Source: Motilimonas pumila (lineage in GTDB: Bacteria > Pseudomonadota > Gammaproteobacteria > Enterobacterales > CBDFNC01). Taken from it: a DNA stretch of 64,000 nucleotides. Location: positions 524,484 to 588,483 of the forward strand of contig NZ_QZCH01000001.1 in the NCBI RefSeq assembly GCF_003596335.1, given 5' to 3'. Below, in pieces: positions 17,666 through 28,179 of the stretch. How positions within the stretch are numbered: position 1 is the first letter of the stretch; each line of letters starts with the position of its first letter. The notes under the pieces are model-generated. The model searched no databases and was not told where the DNA came from. It worked only from the letters and a program-made list of their open reading frames with translations. The translations under genes were made by a program, and so were the position numbers.

Positions 17666-18861
17666 CCTTTACCCCCTATGGTCAAAGTGCCTGTGACCAT
17701 GCTGCCTTTATTGCTCATCGCGCCTTGTTTGACGGTGAAACTATCTGGAATAGAAGCTTGAAACGTTTCAAAGTCAGAATAATTCTTCGCTTGAACTTGT
17801 AGCCTTAATTCAGCTTTATTGGCGTCAAAGCGCAGTGACACAGGCTTAAAGTTAGGAACTTTTTTAAATGCGGGCCTAACTTGATCTAACATGCTTAAAA
17901 AGCTTAACTGATCAGAACCGCCGCCCAAGTTATTTAAATGGCGTTTAAATGAAGCTTTAATACGTGCGGAGCGAATACTCTTCTCTTCTGGAAATAGCTG
18001 CACATAGACCTGTTTAATTTGCGCTTGTAAGGCTTTTTCTTCTGCTTTGAGTTGTTGCAACTGGAGAAAGTTAATTACTAACGCCAGCACTAAACAGGCT
18101 GCTAGAGCAATACCTGTATTGCGCCACAATCCCCAGTTACGAGAAGATTCTTTTTGCGGCTTGTAATCACCAGTAAGGATGTTTAGCTTGCTACTTAGCG
18201 CACCTTGAGCAAGCAACTGCATTGGCAGCTCAATCTGGCCTTGGCGCCATTCGCCTGCGACATTGGCTGGAAGATCAGAGTGCGCAACGATTTCTTGCGA
18301 TTCATCTTCTGGTAACAACTTGCCCAAAATAAGTGGTAACAAACCATCATCGGCGCTAAAGCCGGTGTATTCATCTTGGCGAATTAACCACTCATCCTCT
18401 AACTTAACGCTGCTCCATTGTCCTTCTTCGGTTGGCAATGTAAGCACGTCAGGGATAAATTGACGACAATTCAGCTCAGCTTGATCCAGCCAATCTAACC
18501 ACTTGGCCATTTTGACATGTTCGACAATAGCCAAGTGCGCAAAGCCATTGTCCACCGCCAATATTGAGAAATGCAATTGGTCAACATCAGTCGCTAGCTC
18601 TTCTTCCAACATATAAGGAATGGCTTGCTGAAATTGGCGCGTCACTTTACCGGGCACTTCGACCTTAGTCAGTAACACGTCATTACTTGGCACCAAGATT
18701 AAAACAGGGCGACCACCGACTTTTTCATGCAACTGCTCTAGCTGCTTAGCACTGGGCAATACACCCGATGCTATAATTTCATGTTCGCTTGTAGACCACA
18801 CTAACCAACTAACAGGGTGATTGGCTTCACTGCCTAAGCGAATGACTAATCGTTCACTCAC
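17662..18861 (-). CDS. gspL: Type II secretion system protein L
   Basis: A 399-residue bitopic inner-membrane protein. The cytoplasmic actin-like domain (about 1-245) recruits the GspE ATPase. A single transmembrane helix (IALAACLVLALVINFLQL) is followed by a coiled coil and a periplasmic domain that binds GspM. FQQAIPYMLEEELATDVDQLHF is a conserved GspL stretch. The start overlaps the gspK stop by 4 bp, indicating translational coupling. Confidence 0.96.
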   Translation of the reverse strand: MSERLVIRLGSEANHPVSWLVWSTSEHEIIASGVLPSAKQLEQLHEKVGGRPVLILVPSNDVLLTKVEVPGKVTRQFQQAIPYMLEEELATDVDQLHFSILAVDNGFAHLAIVEHVKMAKWLDWLDQAELNCRQFIPDVLTLPTEEGQWSSVKLEDEWLIRQDEYTGFSADDGLLPLILGKLLPEDESQEIVAHSDLPANVAGEWRQGQIELPMQLLAQGALSSKLNILTGDYKPQKESSRNWGLWRNTGIALAACLVLALVINFLQLQQLKAEEKALQAQIKQVYVQLFPEEKSIRSARIKASFKRHLNNLGGGSDQLSFLSMLDQVRPAFKKVPNFKPVSLRFDANKAELRLQVQAKNYSDFETFQASIPDSFTVKQGAMSNKGSMVTGTLTIGGKG

Positions 18862-19835
18862 TGAACGCCTCCATATTGACGCCTTAGCGTCACAACTTCT
18901 TGTTTTGTAGCTCTAAATAAAGCCTGTAGTGCCACTTGGGTAGCGTCAAACTCAGCCACCCCTTGCAGTTCAAAATACTGGCTTTTTACATCCACTTGTT
19001 TCTTTATCTCATCGGGGAAATCGATGCCAGCTAAAGATGAAGCGGCAAAGAAATCCTCTTTCGTCGACCAACCGTTTTGCGGTCGCTCGTCCAATAAGCC
19101 TTGTGCTTGCTCAGCACTTAAACGAGGCGTAAACATGGCTTGGAAAATAGCCGGTTGCTCTGGCGACACCGTGTTCACATTTAAAATCCAATCTTTGTCT
19201 GGTACTACGCATAAATATGGGCTTACTCTGTCATAAACTCCGGCGCTTACGGCTTGAATCGCGCGAAACTCAGACACATGGGCCATGGCGGCGTTGGCGG
19301 CCAAGTGAGGCACGCCCCGCGCTTCGTAAAAACTGTCCTCAGCCCCTTGACTGCTCACCACTTGGTCATTTTTATCAACCCAGTCTCGCACTGAATCCGT
19401 GATTTGCTCAGCGTAGTAGCCTTCCACTCCTAGGGTTTCTAATAAGGCTTGAAATTGCTGTGCTACCAATGCCTTATTGCCGTCTGTTTTATCTTCCACG
19501 TCCAGCGCATTGAGATTAAAACAGCTTTGCATGTCGGTGATTTTTCCCGATATGTTGCCGCCATCCAACGGAAAGCTCATGCCTGAGGTCGCCCATGCTT
19601 GGCTTAAGCTCACGACGTCATCATCGTTTAACGTACTTTTGAGCGTCATGCCCACAAAAGCTTCCGCAGCTTGACCGTACCAATAAGCTTTTTGACTTAA
19701 CACTTGTCCTTCTGTGCGCATCAAACCAATTTGCAAACGCGAAGTCATATTCGTCGCGACGATGACCATCACCGCTAAAATCAGCAGTACTGTGATTAAT
19801 GCAACTCCAGACTGTTTTGTTTTAAACTGCTGCAT
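18858..19835 (-). CDS. gspK: Type II secretion minor pseudopilin GspK
   Basis: A 325-residue minor pseudopilin, unusually large as always for GspK. The N-terminal prepilin-like segment is KQSGVALITVLLILAVMVIVATNM, without the usual Glu at +5, which is characteristic of GspK, the tip subunit. The alpha domain insert includes the calcium-binding-type DSVRDWVDKNDQ region and ARGVPHLA. It would be cleaved by the GspO prepilin peptidase, which is not encoded in this window. The start abuts the gspJ stop. Confidence 0.95.
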   Translation of the reverse strand: MQQFKTKQSGVALITVLLILAVMVIVATNMTSRLQIGLMRTEGQVLSQKAYWYGQAAEAFVGMTLKSTLNDDDVVSLSQAWATSGMSFPLDGGNISGKITDMQSCFNLNALDVEDKTDGNKALVAQQFQALLETLGVEGYYAEQITDSVRDWVDKNDQVVSSQGAEDSFYEARGVPHLAANAAMAHVSEFRAIQAVSAGVYDRVSPYLCVVPDKDWILNVNTVSPEQPAIFQAMFTPRLSAEQAQGLLDERPQNGWSTKEDFFAASSLAGIDFPDEIKKQVDVKSQYFELQGVAEFDATQVALQALFRATKQEVVTLRRQYGGVQ

Positions 19836-20584
19836 TAGCGCCTTCCTAGGCTTCCCCCGCCGGTACCATTGTTACCACCAGAAGAGTCGTTGCCATCGTT
19901 ATTCTCTGAGCCCCCGTTTTCTTCATCAGGATCTTCAACCCGAGATGGATCATCAGGTACTTGGGGCTTCTCTTTCACAATACTGCCCACAGGGGTTAAG
20001 AATAAACGGCTAATCTTACCGTACTTCTCAAGCTCTAGCTCAAACGCTACGCCTGCAGGTAAAGTGTCTTTTTCGGTCCACGTTTCTTGCCAACTGCTTT
20101 TCCAATAACGCAGCTTTAAGCTATTAACGCCTTCAATCAACACCTGAGATTCCGGTTCTTGACCAGAAATGCTGTCAGGGTATAAAAAGTACAAACGCTC
20201 TAGCTTGTCTTCTCTGACGCGATACGCCACCCGTAATAAATTAGAGCGTGGCAACTGGCCTTTCGGGTTCGACCAGCCCAAACGAACAAAATCTATGCCA
20301 TCAGATTCTGATTCAGCGATGTATTTACCCGCCCGGATCACGCTTTCTCCTGGGCCACCGCCATTGCGTATGGTTCGTGCAACCATCTGCGTCATGTCTT
20401 TTTCGATGATCAGCATGGCTCGTTGTAGCTGTTTAATATCATCGCTGTGGTTACGCGACAGCTCATCACTGCGCATTACCCCTTGTAATACTTGGTATGC
20501 CGCCATACTCAACACTGAAAAAACAGCGATGGCGATCATTATCTCTAATAAGGTAAAACCTTTGGCTGGTTTAACGGGCAACAT
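19835..20584 (-). CDS. gspJ: Type II secretion minor pseudopilin GspJ
   Basis: A 249-residue minor pseudopilin with the prepilin signal K-G-F-T-L-L-E-I at residues 9-16 (cleavage after Gly10, Glu at +5) and a hydrophobic helix. The conserved GspJ stretch RAMLIIEKDMTQMVARTIR is present. The C-terminus carries an unusual tail of about 45 residues rich in Asp, Glu, Asn, Ser and Gly (including GGNNGTGGGSLGRR), beyond the usual end of the family. The start overlaps gspI by 14 bp. Confidence 0.95.
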   Translation of the reverse strand: MLPVKPAKGFTLLEIMIAIAVFSVLSMAAYQVLQGVMRSDELSRNHSDDIKQLQRAMLIIEKDMTQMVARTIRNGGGPGESVIRAGKYIAESESDGIDFVRLGWSNPKGQLPRSNLLRVAYRVREDKLERLYFLYPDSISGQEPESQVLIEGVNSLKLRYWKSSWQETWTEKDTLPAGVAFELELEKYGKISRLFLTPVGSIVKEKPQVPDDPSRVEDPDEENGGSENNDGNDSSGGNNGTGGGSLGRR

Positions 20585-20939
20585 AGGTTCTAATTTCAGT
20601 CACGTAAGACTCAAAGTCTTCGTCCTGCCCTACTTGTATGTCTAATGCTTTAAAAGCAGGATCCCCTGTTTCTACGCCATGCCATTGCCAATACCAGTCT
20701 TGCCCGGCCATTTCTGATTTGCCCTTTATCCAAGTGCCTGAAGGCCATTTTTTTTCTAGCTTAAGTTGCACCAGCTGATTACTGGCAACCCAAGTAGCAA
20801 ATGTCTTTTCCTGTAGATAGCTCAAGCTACGTACGTGCTCACTGGCTGTATTCATAATTGCTAAACCAGCCGCAGCAAATACCGCCAGCGCAACCATCAC
20901 TTCCAATAAAGTCATACCCGTTTGCTTAGCGAGTCTCAT
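20571..20939 (-). CDS. gspI: Type II secretion minor pseudopilin GspI
   Basis: A 122-residue minor pseudopilin with prepilin motif TGMTLLEVMVALAVFAAAGLA (Gly8 cleavage, Glu at +5). The conserved WVASNQLVQLKL follows. GspI nucleates the GspIJK tip complex of the pseudopilus. The start overlaps the gspH stop by 4 bp and the 3' end overlaps gspJ. Confidence 0.95.
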   Translation of the reverse strand: MRLAKQTGMTLLEVMVALAVFAAAGLAIMNTASEHVRSLSYLQEKTFATWVASNQLVQLKLEKKWPSGTWIKGKSEMAGQDWYWQWHGVETGDPAFKALDIQVGQDEDFESYVTEIRTYVAR

Positions 20940-21514
20940 GCGTCTTCCTCATCTTGCTCAAGGATCTGCAAAGCACCCGTCACTTTTACATCTACGTCTA
21001 ACCACAGTTCTTTATCTTCAGCGGACTGAAAACGCAGTTTAAAAGGCGTTACTTCACCGCTAGACATAATATAAAGCTGCGGCTCTATCACCTCTTCGTC
21101 TTCATCAAATGCACTTTCTGGCTCGTCAAATAACTCTTCTTGCTCGTCTTTTTGATCCCAAGCGAAGCCAGATAGGGTGAGCTCTAATTGCATTTCTTCA
21201 GGTAATTCTACTTTGGTATTAAACTTGCCTCTTGGTAATGGCTGCCATTTTTTGCTTTTCGGCTCGTAAAATACAAACTCGTATGTGCGTTTATCGACCA
21301 AAATACCCAGCTCACGACTGGTCATTAAGGCTTGATCATTCAGTAACTCAACAAATGAACTGAACCTTTGCGCTTCGTGTTTCAGTTCCTTATAACCGCC
21401 GTTACTCGGCAGGGTCATCACAACCGCGCTGGAGGCTAAGCCCATAAGCACGATCACCAACATAATTTCTAGTAGGGTAAAACCCGCTGCTTGTGTGATT
21501 GGTGAACGTGCCAT
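20936..21514 (-). CDS. gspH: Type II secretion minor pseudopilin GspH
   Basis: A 192-residue minor pseudopilin with prepilin motif AAGFTLLEIMLVIVLMGLASSAVVM. The conserved LNDQALMTSRELGI and the C-terminal G-E-V-T-P-F are typical. An acidic insertion of about 25 residues (rich in Asp and Glu, around residues 125-145) is present in the globular domain. It follows gspG by 9 bp. Confidence 0.94.
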   Translation of the reverse strand: MARSPITQAAGFTLLEIMLVIVLMGLASSAVVMTLPSNGGYKELKHEAQRFSSFVELLNDQALMTSRELGILVDKRTYEFVFYEPKSKKWQPLPRGKFNTKVELPEEMQLELTLSGFAWDQKDEQEELFDEPESAFDEDEEVIEPQLYIMSSGEVTPFKLRFQSAEDKELWLDVDVKVTGALQILEQDEEDA

Positions 21515-21523
21515 AGCGTCAAC

Positions 21524-21955
21524 TTACTTATCCATGTTCCAGTTACCAATGTCATCATCAGTACCTTCTTCACCGTCAGGGCCAGGAGAGAAGATATCGA
21601 TTTTGCCATTTTCACCAGGACTGGTTAACAGGTAATCATTACCCCATGGGTCTTCTGGTAAACGTTTGATGTAACCGTCTTCACGATAGTTACGCGGCTC
21701 AGGGGAACCGTCCGGCTTGTTTACTAAAGCTTCTAGACCTTGATCCGTTGATGGGTAGCGACCATTATCTAACTTGTACATATCCAATGAATTTTCTAAT
21801 GCAATAATGTCAGATTTTACTTTCTGCTCATCGGCCTTTTCTTTATTACCCAGTAAGTTTGGTACTACCATTGCTGAAAGTACGCCCAAAATCACGATAA
21901 CAACCATGACTTCAAGTAAGGTAAAACCTTGTTGCTTGTTAGACTTAATTTTCAT
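21524..21955 (-). CDS. gspG: Type II secretion major pseudopilin GspG
   Basis: A 143-residue major pseudopilin, which polymerises into the periplasmic pseudopilus that pushes substrates through the secretin. The prepilin motif is QQGFTLLEVMVVIVILGVLS. The C-terminal calcium-binding loop region is conserved (DPWGNDYLLTSPGENGKIDIFS, then GPDGEEGTDDDIGNW). The 85-bp gap before it, after gspF, is the largest inside the operon and precedes the most abundant subunit. I see no clear promoter in it. Confidence 0.97.
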   Translation of the reverse strand: MKIKSNKQQGFTLLEVMVVIVILGVLSAMVVPNLLGNKEKADEQKVKSDIIALENSLDMYKLDNGRYPSTDQGLEALVNKPDGSPEPRNYREDGYIKRLPEDPWGNDYLLTSPGENGKIDIFSPGPDGEEGTDDDIGNWNMDK

Positions 21956-22040
21956 TAAGTTATCCTCTTAAATAACCTGTAAACAGGTGTTGCCCATATA
22001 AAAAAACGTAATTCGATTACGATATAAACGCTTAAAACAA

Positions 22041-23264
22041 TTAACCGCCAACCATGTTATTCAGTGCTAGCATAGGTTGCAAGATAGCGGCGACAATAAA
22101 CAATACCACCCCCGCCATTGTGACTACTAGCGCAGGCTCAAACACCCCTAATGCCACGTTTACTTGTGCTTCAAATTGCTTATCTTGGTTGTCTGCCGCG
22201 CGCTCTAACATGGCATCCAACTCCCCGCTTCGCTCACCACTGGCTATCATGTGTAGCATCATAGGTGGAAACAGCTTCGTATTCGTCAAGGCAGCGCCTA
22301 AGCTGGTACCTTCACGCACAAAGTCGGTAGCTTCGCCCACTTTTTCCCGTGCAAATAAGTTGCTGAGCACTTCACCAGATATTTGCATGCCCTCTAGCAA
22401 GGGCACCGCGCTGGCGTTCAAAATACTCAACGTACGGGCAAATCGAGCGGTATTTTGTTCTTTACTTACTTTGCCCACAACAGGTACCGTCAGTAATAAA
22501 CGATCAAATTTGAGCTGATTCTTTTCACTGCGAAGGTATTGCTTTAAACCGATAATGCCGCCAATAACAGCAATGACGATAAACAAACCAAAGTCGCGTA
22601 AGAAGTCACTGCTGGCGATCAAGAACTGAGTCGAGCCTGGAAGTTCTTGACCCATGTGCTCGAATTGTCCAACAACTTGCGGCACAACAGACGTCAGTAG
22701 AATGGATACCACGCCAACCGCTACTAAGGTCAACATGATGGGGTAAATCAGCGCTTGCATCATTTTGCTGCGCATTTGTTGCTGTTGCTCGGTGTAATCC
22801 GCTAGTCGGTCGAGCACTTTTTCAAGGTGACCGGATTTTTCACCGGCGGCCACCATGGCGCAAAAAAGATCATCAAAAATATGGGGGAATTCACGCATAC
22901 TATCGGCTAAGGTGTAGCCTTCTAAAACACGTCCGCGAACGGCCAATACCATGGATTTCAGCTTAGGTTTGTCGGTTTGCTCCCCAACTGCTTTTAAGCT
23001 TTCTTCAATTGGCATAGAAGAAGCGACCAGCGTCGACAACTGACGCGTGATAAGCGCTAACTCAGACGTAGAGATTTTTTGTTTGAATGAAAAACCGCGA
23101 CTTTTGCCGCCTGATTTAACCTTTTCAGCGCTGGCTGAGACTTCAATTGGCGTTAAGCCGCGCTCACGTAAAATTTGGCGTACTTGCCTTGGCGTATCAG
23201 CTTCTTGGATACCCTTGGTCTGTTTGCCTTTTTTATCTATGGCTTTAAATTCATAAGCTGCCAT
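22041..23264 (-). CDS. gspF: Type II secretion inner-membrane platform protein GspF
   Basis: A 407-residue polytopic protein with two homologous GspF/T2SSF domains (about residues 70-195 and 275-395), each ending in transmembrane helices, three in total. Conserved features include STSELALITRQLSTLVASSMPIEESL, the first G-E-K-S-G, and ASGERSGELDAML. It forms the inner-membrane platform with GspL and GspM and contacts GspE. Only 2 bp separate it from gspE. Confidence 0.97.
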   Translation of the reverse strand: MAAYEFKAIDKKGKQTKGIQEADTPRQVRQILRERGLTPIEVSASAEKVKSGGKSRGFSFKQKISTSELALITRQLSTLVASSMPIEESLKAVGEQTDKPKLKSMVLAVRGRVLEGYTLADSMREFPHIFDDLFCAMVAAGEKSGHLEKVLDRLADYTEQQQQMRSKMMQALIYPIMLTLVAVGVVSILLTSVVPQVVGQFEHMGQELPGSTQFLIASSDFLRDFGLFIVIAVIGGIIGLKQYLRSEKNQLKFDRLLLTVPVVGKVSKEQNTARFARTLSILNASAVPLLEGMQISGEVLSNLFAREKVGEATDFVREGTSLGAALTNTKLFPPMMLHMIASGERSGELDAMLERAADNQDKQFEAQVNVALGVFEPALVVTMAGVVLFIVAAILQPMLALNNMVGG

Positions 23265-23266
23265 GG

Positions 23267-24796
23267 TTAACCTTCCCTTGTCACCCTAAGCACTTCTTCA
23301 ATGGTGGTCACACCCGCCAACACTTTTGATAAGCCATCACCACGAATACTCGGCGTATGCGCACGAATCGCTTTTTCAATTTGCGGCTCGCTGGCACCTT
23401 CATGAATCAGTTCCCGTACTTCGTCATCCATCACCAGTAACTCATAGATACCAGTACGGCCTTTATAACCAGAGTGGTTACACTCTTCACAGCCATTCGC
23501 ACGAAATACTTGAATATCGTCGTCTTCCGGCAAACCCATCATCGACTTTTCTTTGCGTGTCATATCGTGTGGCTCACGACAAGTAGGACACAGGGTACGC
23601 ACTAGGCGCTGGGCTAAAACACCCAGTAAACTGGAAGACAGTAAGAAAGGCTCAACGCCCATATCTTGCATCCGCGTGAGGGCACCGATAGCGGTGTTGG
23701 TATGCAAGGTAGATAATACTAAGTGACCGGTCAAACTCGCTTGCACCGCGATTTGCGCGGTTTCAAGATCACGGATCTCACCAATCATAACAACATCGGG
23801 ATCCTGACGTAAAATGGCTCTTAAACCGCGAGCAAAGGTCATGTCTACTTTGTTATTAACTTGCGTTTGACCTATGCCTTCAAGCACGTACTCAATCGGA
23901 TCTTCTACGGTTAAGATATTACGGTCTTTAGAGTTGATATCAGAAATGCCCGCGTACAAGGTGGTACTTTTACCCGAGCCCGTTGGGCCTGTTACCAAGA
24001 TAATGCCGTGAGGCTTACGCAACAACCCTTTGATGTTTTCTAGGTTGCGCGTTGTCATGTTCAGCTCAGCTAACTGCTTCACCGCATTTTTATCTAACAG
24101 ACGTAAAACGACGCGCTCACCATGGCTAGAAGGCATGGTTGAAACACGTACATCTACTGCGCGACCACCGATACGTAAGGCGATGCGACCATCTTGTGGA
24201 ATACGCTTTTCGGCAATATCCAATTTCGCCATAACCTTGATACGCGATACCAATAACGACGCAAGTTTACGCTGCGGGGTAAGGATTTCACGTAATACGC
24301 CATCAATCCGAAAACGAATGACCAGGGACTTCTCAAACGTCTCGATGTGAATGTCCGAGGCGCCTTCTTTAATTGCTTCACTGAGCATGGCATTGATCAG
24401 CTTTATGATAGGCGCATCGTCGTCTGATTCTAATAAGTCTTCGTCGCTCGGTAACTCTTCCGCTAGCGCAAAAAAGTCCTCATTGCCTATGTCTTCCATA
24501 AGCTGGCGGGCTTCTGACGAGTCACGCTGATACGTTTCGGTTAACGTAGCTTCAAATTTGTCATCCGGCAAAACTTCCACTTGGAAGCTTCCACTGGCTC
24601 TGCGACGCACTTCTAGCAAAATGCTAGGGCTAACGCTTTGCTTGCAATAAAGCACGGTACCGGACTCTTCGTTAGCTAACACCACACCATGGGTGTTAGC
24701 AAACACAAATGGCAGCAAGCCAGAAGTTACCTCTTCCTCTTCGGTGAGAGGTACTTCATCCGCTAAAGCTGCATCTTCAGTTAGCGGAGTATTCAT
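23267..24796 (-). CDS. gspE: Type II secretion ATPase GspE
   Basis: A 509-residue cytoplasmic ATPase that powers pseudopilus assembly. The N-terminal GspE-N domain binds GspL. The C-terminal RecA-like domain has Walker [10 protein letters not shown] (Lys276), the Asp box [17 protein letters not shown], a Walker [15 protein letters not shown], and the His box [11 protein letters not shown]. The zinc-binding tetracysteine module is present (CPTC and [14 protein letters not shown]). The start shares one base with the gspD stop. Confidence 0.98.
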   Translation of the reverse strand: MNTPLTEDAALADEVPLTEEEEVTSGLLPFVFANTHGVVLANEESGTVLYCKQSVSPSILLEVRRRASGSFQVEVLPDDKFEATLTETYQRDSSEARQLMEDIGNEDFFALAEELPSDEDLLESDDDAPIIKLINAMLSEAIKEGASDIHIETFEKSLVIRFRIDGVLREILTPQRKLASLLVSRIKVMAKLDIAEKRIPQDGRIALRIGGRAVDVRVSTMPSSHGERVVLRLLDKNAVKQLAELNMTTRNLENIKGLLRKPHGIILVTGPTGSGKSTTLYAGISDINSKDRNILTVEDPIEYVLEGIGQTQVNNKVDMTFARGLRAILRQDPDVVMIGEIRDLETAQIAVQASLTGHLVLSTLHTNTAIGALTRMQDMGVEPFLLSSSLLGVLAQRLVRTLCPTCREPHDMTRKEKSMMGLPEDDDIQVFRANGCEECNHSGYKGRTGIYELLVMDDEVRELIHEGASEPQIEKAIRAHTPSIRGDGLSKVLAGVTTIEEVLRVTREG

Positions 24797-26943
24797 TAGC
24801 GAGCTCCCTGTTGGAAATTACGTGGATCAGGCGTTGGTACTCTTGTCGGTACTGGCGTTGCGATAGGGTTCGCTTGCTGAGTTTCTTCTGCTTTTTCGTT
24901 AAACGCTTTTTCCGGCGCGCGGCGGTTCTTACGCGTGAAATCAAATGCTTCAGGGTTTATTTCAGGGCTTTGGCCCCACTCAGGTAACACAGGTACATCA
25001 GTGTTTGGCATCAAGTTAACACCGTCTTCTTGCTGGCTCAGTTGCACCGCACGCATCAAGCTGTACTTGCGTGAACTTAGGCTCGCCATCTTGTTACTAT
25101 CACGAATGATGGTAGGACGAATAAAGATCATCAAATTACGCTTTTTGGTTGAGCTACTGGTCGATTTAAACAAGTTACCTAGGTATGGAATATCACCCAG
25201 TAGTGGCACTTTATCGACACTTTCTTGAATACTTTCATCAATCAAGCCGCCAATAACGATGGTATCGCCGCTGTCTGCCAGTACCGTGGTTTTCACAGCA
25301 CGTGTTGCAAAGGTGATATCAACGCCGGTGTTACCGTTCACGTTAGAAACTTCTTGTTCAATAATCAGCTGCACCGCATCACCTTCGTTGATTTGCGGCG
25401 TCACTTTTAACTGAATACCCACTTTCTTACGCTCAATCGTGGTGAATGGGTTGTCGTTGCCTGAACTTGCGGCAGAGCCCGTTTTAACAGGTACTTCGTC
25501 ACCCACAATAAAGCTGGCTTCTTGGTTATCCAAGGTTGTAATACTTGGCGTTGCTAGGATGTTGGTGCCCGTTGACGAAGCAATGGCTTGTAACACTACG
25601 CCCCAATCGTTGCCCACATAACCCACAGCCATCCCGCTGATTTGCTTTAACACACCCGCCAATGCTGATACATCGCCTTTAGTATCAGGGTTTTGGGTAG
25701 TCGTACCGTCACTGTTAATGATGGTAGAGCCTTCTTCAGGTCGCGCTTCGTACACACCCGCTGCAATATCCCCCAAAGACGCACCGTTGTTTTGGAACTG
25801 GGTACCACCGGCCATTGTGGCCCATTGTACGCTAAGGCCAATACCGTCGCCTTCTGCAACTTCCACGATAATAGCCTCAACCAAAACCTGAGCACGGCGA
25901 ATATCTAGCTGGCGAATAACATTCTCAAGAGATCCCATGACATCCGGTTGGGCGGTAATAACAATCGCATTGGTGCCTTCATGAGCTTCAATGCTTAGAC
26001 TGGATTTACTGGTACTCTTAGTTGCCCCTTTGCCGCCAGCCGCTTTGGTTTCTACTTCAATCGACTTACTGACGCCTTTTAATACGTCCACCATTTCTTT
26101 AGCTTTGGCGTACTTGAGGTAAAACACACGGGTATTACCGCTGGTTTCTAATTCGCTGTCTAGCTGACGCACGAGTTGTACCGCGCGCTGACGAGCCTTT
26201 GGCTCACCACTGATAATGATTGAGTTGGTGCGTTCATCCGCGACCATTCTTGGCTTTAATAAGTTGGGGGTAGTGTTTTTACCGCCTGATGCAGGTTTTT
26301 GAATTGATTCCAAAATGCGTACCATTTCACCCGCACTGGCAAAACGTAATTTAACAATATCCACTTCTTCGTCACCGGCTTTATCAACCCGGCGAACAAT
26401 CTCGACTAAACGATTTACCACCGCTGCGCGGCCCGTAATCATGATCACGTTAGATGGGTCGTAGTGCACCACGTTACCGCCGCCAGCGTTATCGTTTAGC
26501 TGGCGTAGCAAGGGCGCTAATTCACGTACCGAAACGTTACGAACGGGGACTACTCGAGTGACCATTTCATCACCCTGACCAGGGTTTTTGCCGTCTACGA
26601 CCGGAATGGCCGATACTTTTGCGTCTTTCGCTTTAATTATCTTAAGGATGCCATTGTCCATTTTTACAACGGCAAAACCGTACACATCCAGTACGTTTAA
26701 AAAGAATTGGTAGTATTGTTCATCATTAAGCAAGTCATAGCTGCGCACATTAATCTTACCGCGTACAGCAGGATCTATAATAATGGTCTTGTTGAGGTTC
26801 TTACCTACAATATTGATGAACTCATGAATGTCGGTGCCTTTAAAGCTGGCAGAATACTCAGCAGCAGATAAGTTGGCACTTGCTGCGAGTATAATCCCCG
26901 CAAATAAGGCCTTCAATGTACGGCCTTTCCCTGAAAATTTCAT
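24796..26943 (-). CDS. gspD: Type II secretion outer-membrane secretin GspD
   Basis: A 715-residue secretin forming the outer-membrane channel. It has a signal peptide ([17 protein letters not shown]), the N0 domain (about 30-100), three N1-N3 KH-like domains, and the C-terminal secretin domain from about residue 400 to 640 ([26 protein letters not shown], and [20 protein letters not shown], with the conserved V-P-x-L-G-D-I-P). The C-terminal tail after 650 is Pro/Thr-rich and may bind a pilotin. No pilotin gene is nearby. 27 bp separate it from gspC. Confidence 0.97.
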   Translation of the reverse strand: MKFSGKGRTLKALFAGIILAASANLSAAEYSASFKGTDIHEFINIVGKNLNKTIIIDPAVRGKINVRSYDLLNDEQYYQFFLNVLDVYGFAVVKMDNGILKIIKAKDAKVSAIPVVDGKNPGQGDEMVTRVVPVRNVSVRELAPLLRQLNDNAGGGNVVHYDPSNVIMITGRAAVVNRLVEIVRRVDKAGDEEVDIVKLRFASAGEMVRILESIQKPASGGKNTTPNLLKPRMVADERTNSIIISGEPKARQRAVQLVRQLDSELETSGNTRVFYLKYAKAKEMVDVLKGVSKSIEVETKAAGGKGATKSTSKSSLSIEAHEGTNAIVITAQPDVMGSLENVIRQLDIRRAQVLVEAIIVEVAEGDGIGLSVQWATMAGGTQFQNNGASLGDIAAGVYEARPEEGSTIINSDGTTTQNPDTKGDVSALAGVLKQISGMAVGYVGNDWGVVLQAIASSTGTNILATPSITTLDNQEASFIVGDEVPVKTGSAASSGNDNPFTTIERKKVGIQLKVTPQINEGDAVQLIIEQEVSNVNGNTGVDITFATRAVKTTVLADSGDTIVIGGLIDESIQESVDKVPLLGDIPYLGNLFKSTSSSTKKRNLMIFIRPTIIRDSNKMASLSSRKYSLMRAVQLSQQEDGVNLMPNTDVPVLPEWGQSPEINPEAFDFTRKNRRAPEKAFNEKAEETQQANPIATPVPTRVPTPDPRNFQQGAR

Positions 26944-26970
26944 AATCCCAAATTACTCCAACTTTTCTTA

Positions 26971-27870
26971 TTATTCCGGCAGACTAAAATATAGCTCGTG
27001 CAATTGGCCCGCACGCTCTACCGACAATGTTATATCTGTCATCTGAGGCAATTGTTGCATCAATGCCATCGATTGTTGTAAATCCGTTAAATCTATACCG
27101 TTTAAAGCAACGGCAAGATCATTAGGTTGCAATCCAGCAGCTTTAAACAGCTTCGATTTTTTTCCTGGATTGACCCGGTAACCCATTAAAACACCTTGCT
27201 TACGAACCGGAGAAATGGCGATATAATCGGTAATTTTACCTGGGTCAGACAATAACTCTTCGCGACTCACACCAACGTCAATCTTTTTACGCTGACTGGC
27301 AGGCATCGGGCGACTTAAGTTACGCTTATTGGCTTGAGAAGGTTGGCGCGCAGGTTTCTTATTGTAAGACTCGCCATCGAGCATCAAGGTTTCACGTTTA
27401 CCGTTGTATTCGATTATCACGCGGTCTTTATATATCTCTTTTAAGACTGCGCCCGTGCGGGCAATCTTAGAACCAATGAAATAGGTGTTTTGTGAACCTC
27501 TTTCTTCGATGATTGCGATCGCGTTAGCCGGCACGGTTGATGCCAATAAGCCAGTAAGCTTAAGGTTCAGACGTGTTTTCGGGGCTGGAGTATTGGTGGC
27601 TTTTTTGGGCGCGGCTTTTTGTTGGTTAAATACACCAAACATATTTATCGAGCGAAGTGCAGCCACGTCAAATCGTTGGCTCGATTGCGTAGTTCTGACT
27701 GGCTCAGGGCGCCATGGGGCGGCTTTTTGCTCAGGCGTTGGCATCAACAACCAAGTCAAATTAGCCATCTGATAACATAGCAGCAACAGCAAAGTCATAA
27801 AAGCAATGGAAGAAAGCTTTTGCTGAGGCAAGCTATTTAAACGCTTCAGCGCTTCGGATAACTTATCCAT
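26971..27870 (-). CDS. gspC: Type II secretion protein GspC
   Basis: A 299-residue bitopic protein and first gene of the operon. One transmembrane helix (about residues 20-38) is followed by the homology region (NLKLTGLLASTVPANAIAIIEE), which contacts the secretin N0 domain, and a C-terminal PDZ domain (LFKAAGLQPNDLAVALNGIDLTD) that helps to choose substrates. The operon promoter should lie in the 309-bp gap shared with divergent hslR. Confidence 0.96.
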   Translation of the reverse strand: MDKLSEALKRLNSLPQQKLSSIAFMTLLLLLCYQMANLTWLLMPTPEQKAAPWRPEPVRTTQSSQRFDVAALRSINMFGVFNQQKAAPKKATNTPAPKTRLNLKLTGLLASTVPANAIAIIEERGSQNTYFIGSKIARTGAVLKEIYKDRVIIEYNGKRETLMLDGESYNKKPARQPSQANKRNLSRPMPASQRKKIDVGVSREELLSDPGKITDYIAISPVRKQGVLMGYRVNPGKKSKLFKAAGLQPNDLAVALNGIDLTDLQQSMALMQQLPQMTDITLSVERAGQLHELYFSLPE

Positions 27871-28179
27871 TTACAACATTCCTAATTTAGTACAACACAG
27901 CATCCTGCCGATAGCCCGATACTACCGCGAGTAAATACAAAGACTCAAGGTGAATAACTGGGTAATGAGAGATCGCAGGCGAAAAATAAGAAATAATAGC
28001 TAAGTTTTCAGTAAAGCTATTGTGATTGAGTGTTTTTGCCGAACCATCTTTAAGATACTTATCAATAACCCGAGTTTAACATGATGTAAAAAACATAAAA
28101 GCCCTGGGACATTCAGACTTGATAAAAAGTGAAGAAGACACCATATCTAACCGAAATATTCATACTTAGTTACTAGCTT
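27871..28179. other. Divergent promoter region gspC / hslR
   Basis: 309 bp with no ORF. It must contain the leftward promoter of the twelve-gene gsp operon and the rightward promoter of hslR-hslO. I found no clear operator, hairpin or consensus -35/-10 pair in it. Confidence 0.5.

Noticed and set aside
22054..22518. 154-codon + strand frame opposite gspF
   Set aside because: Ser/Thr/Asn-rich shadow of a conserved gene; no ribosome site.
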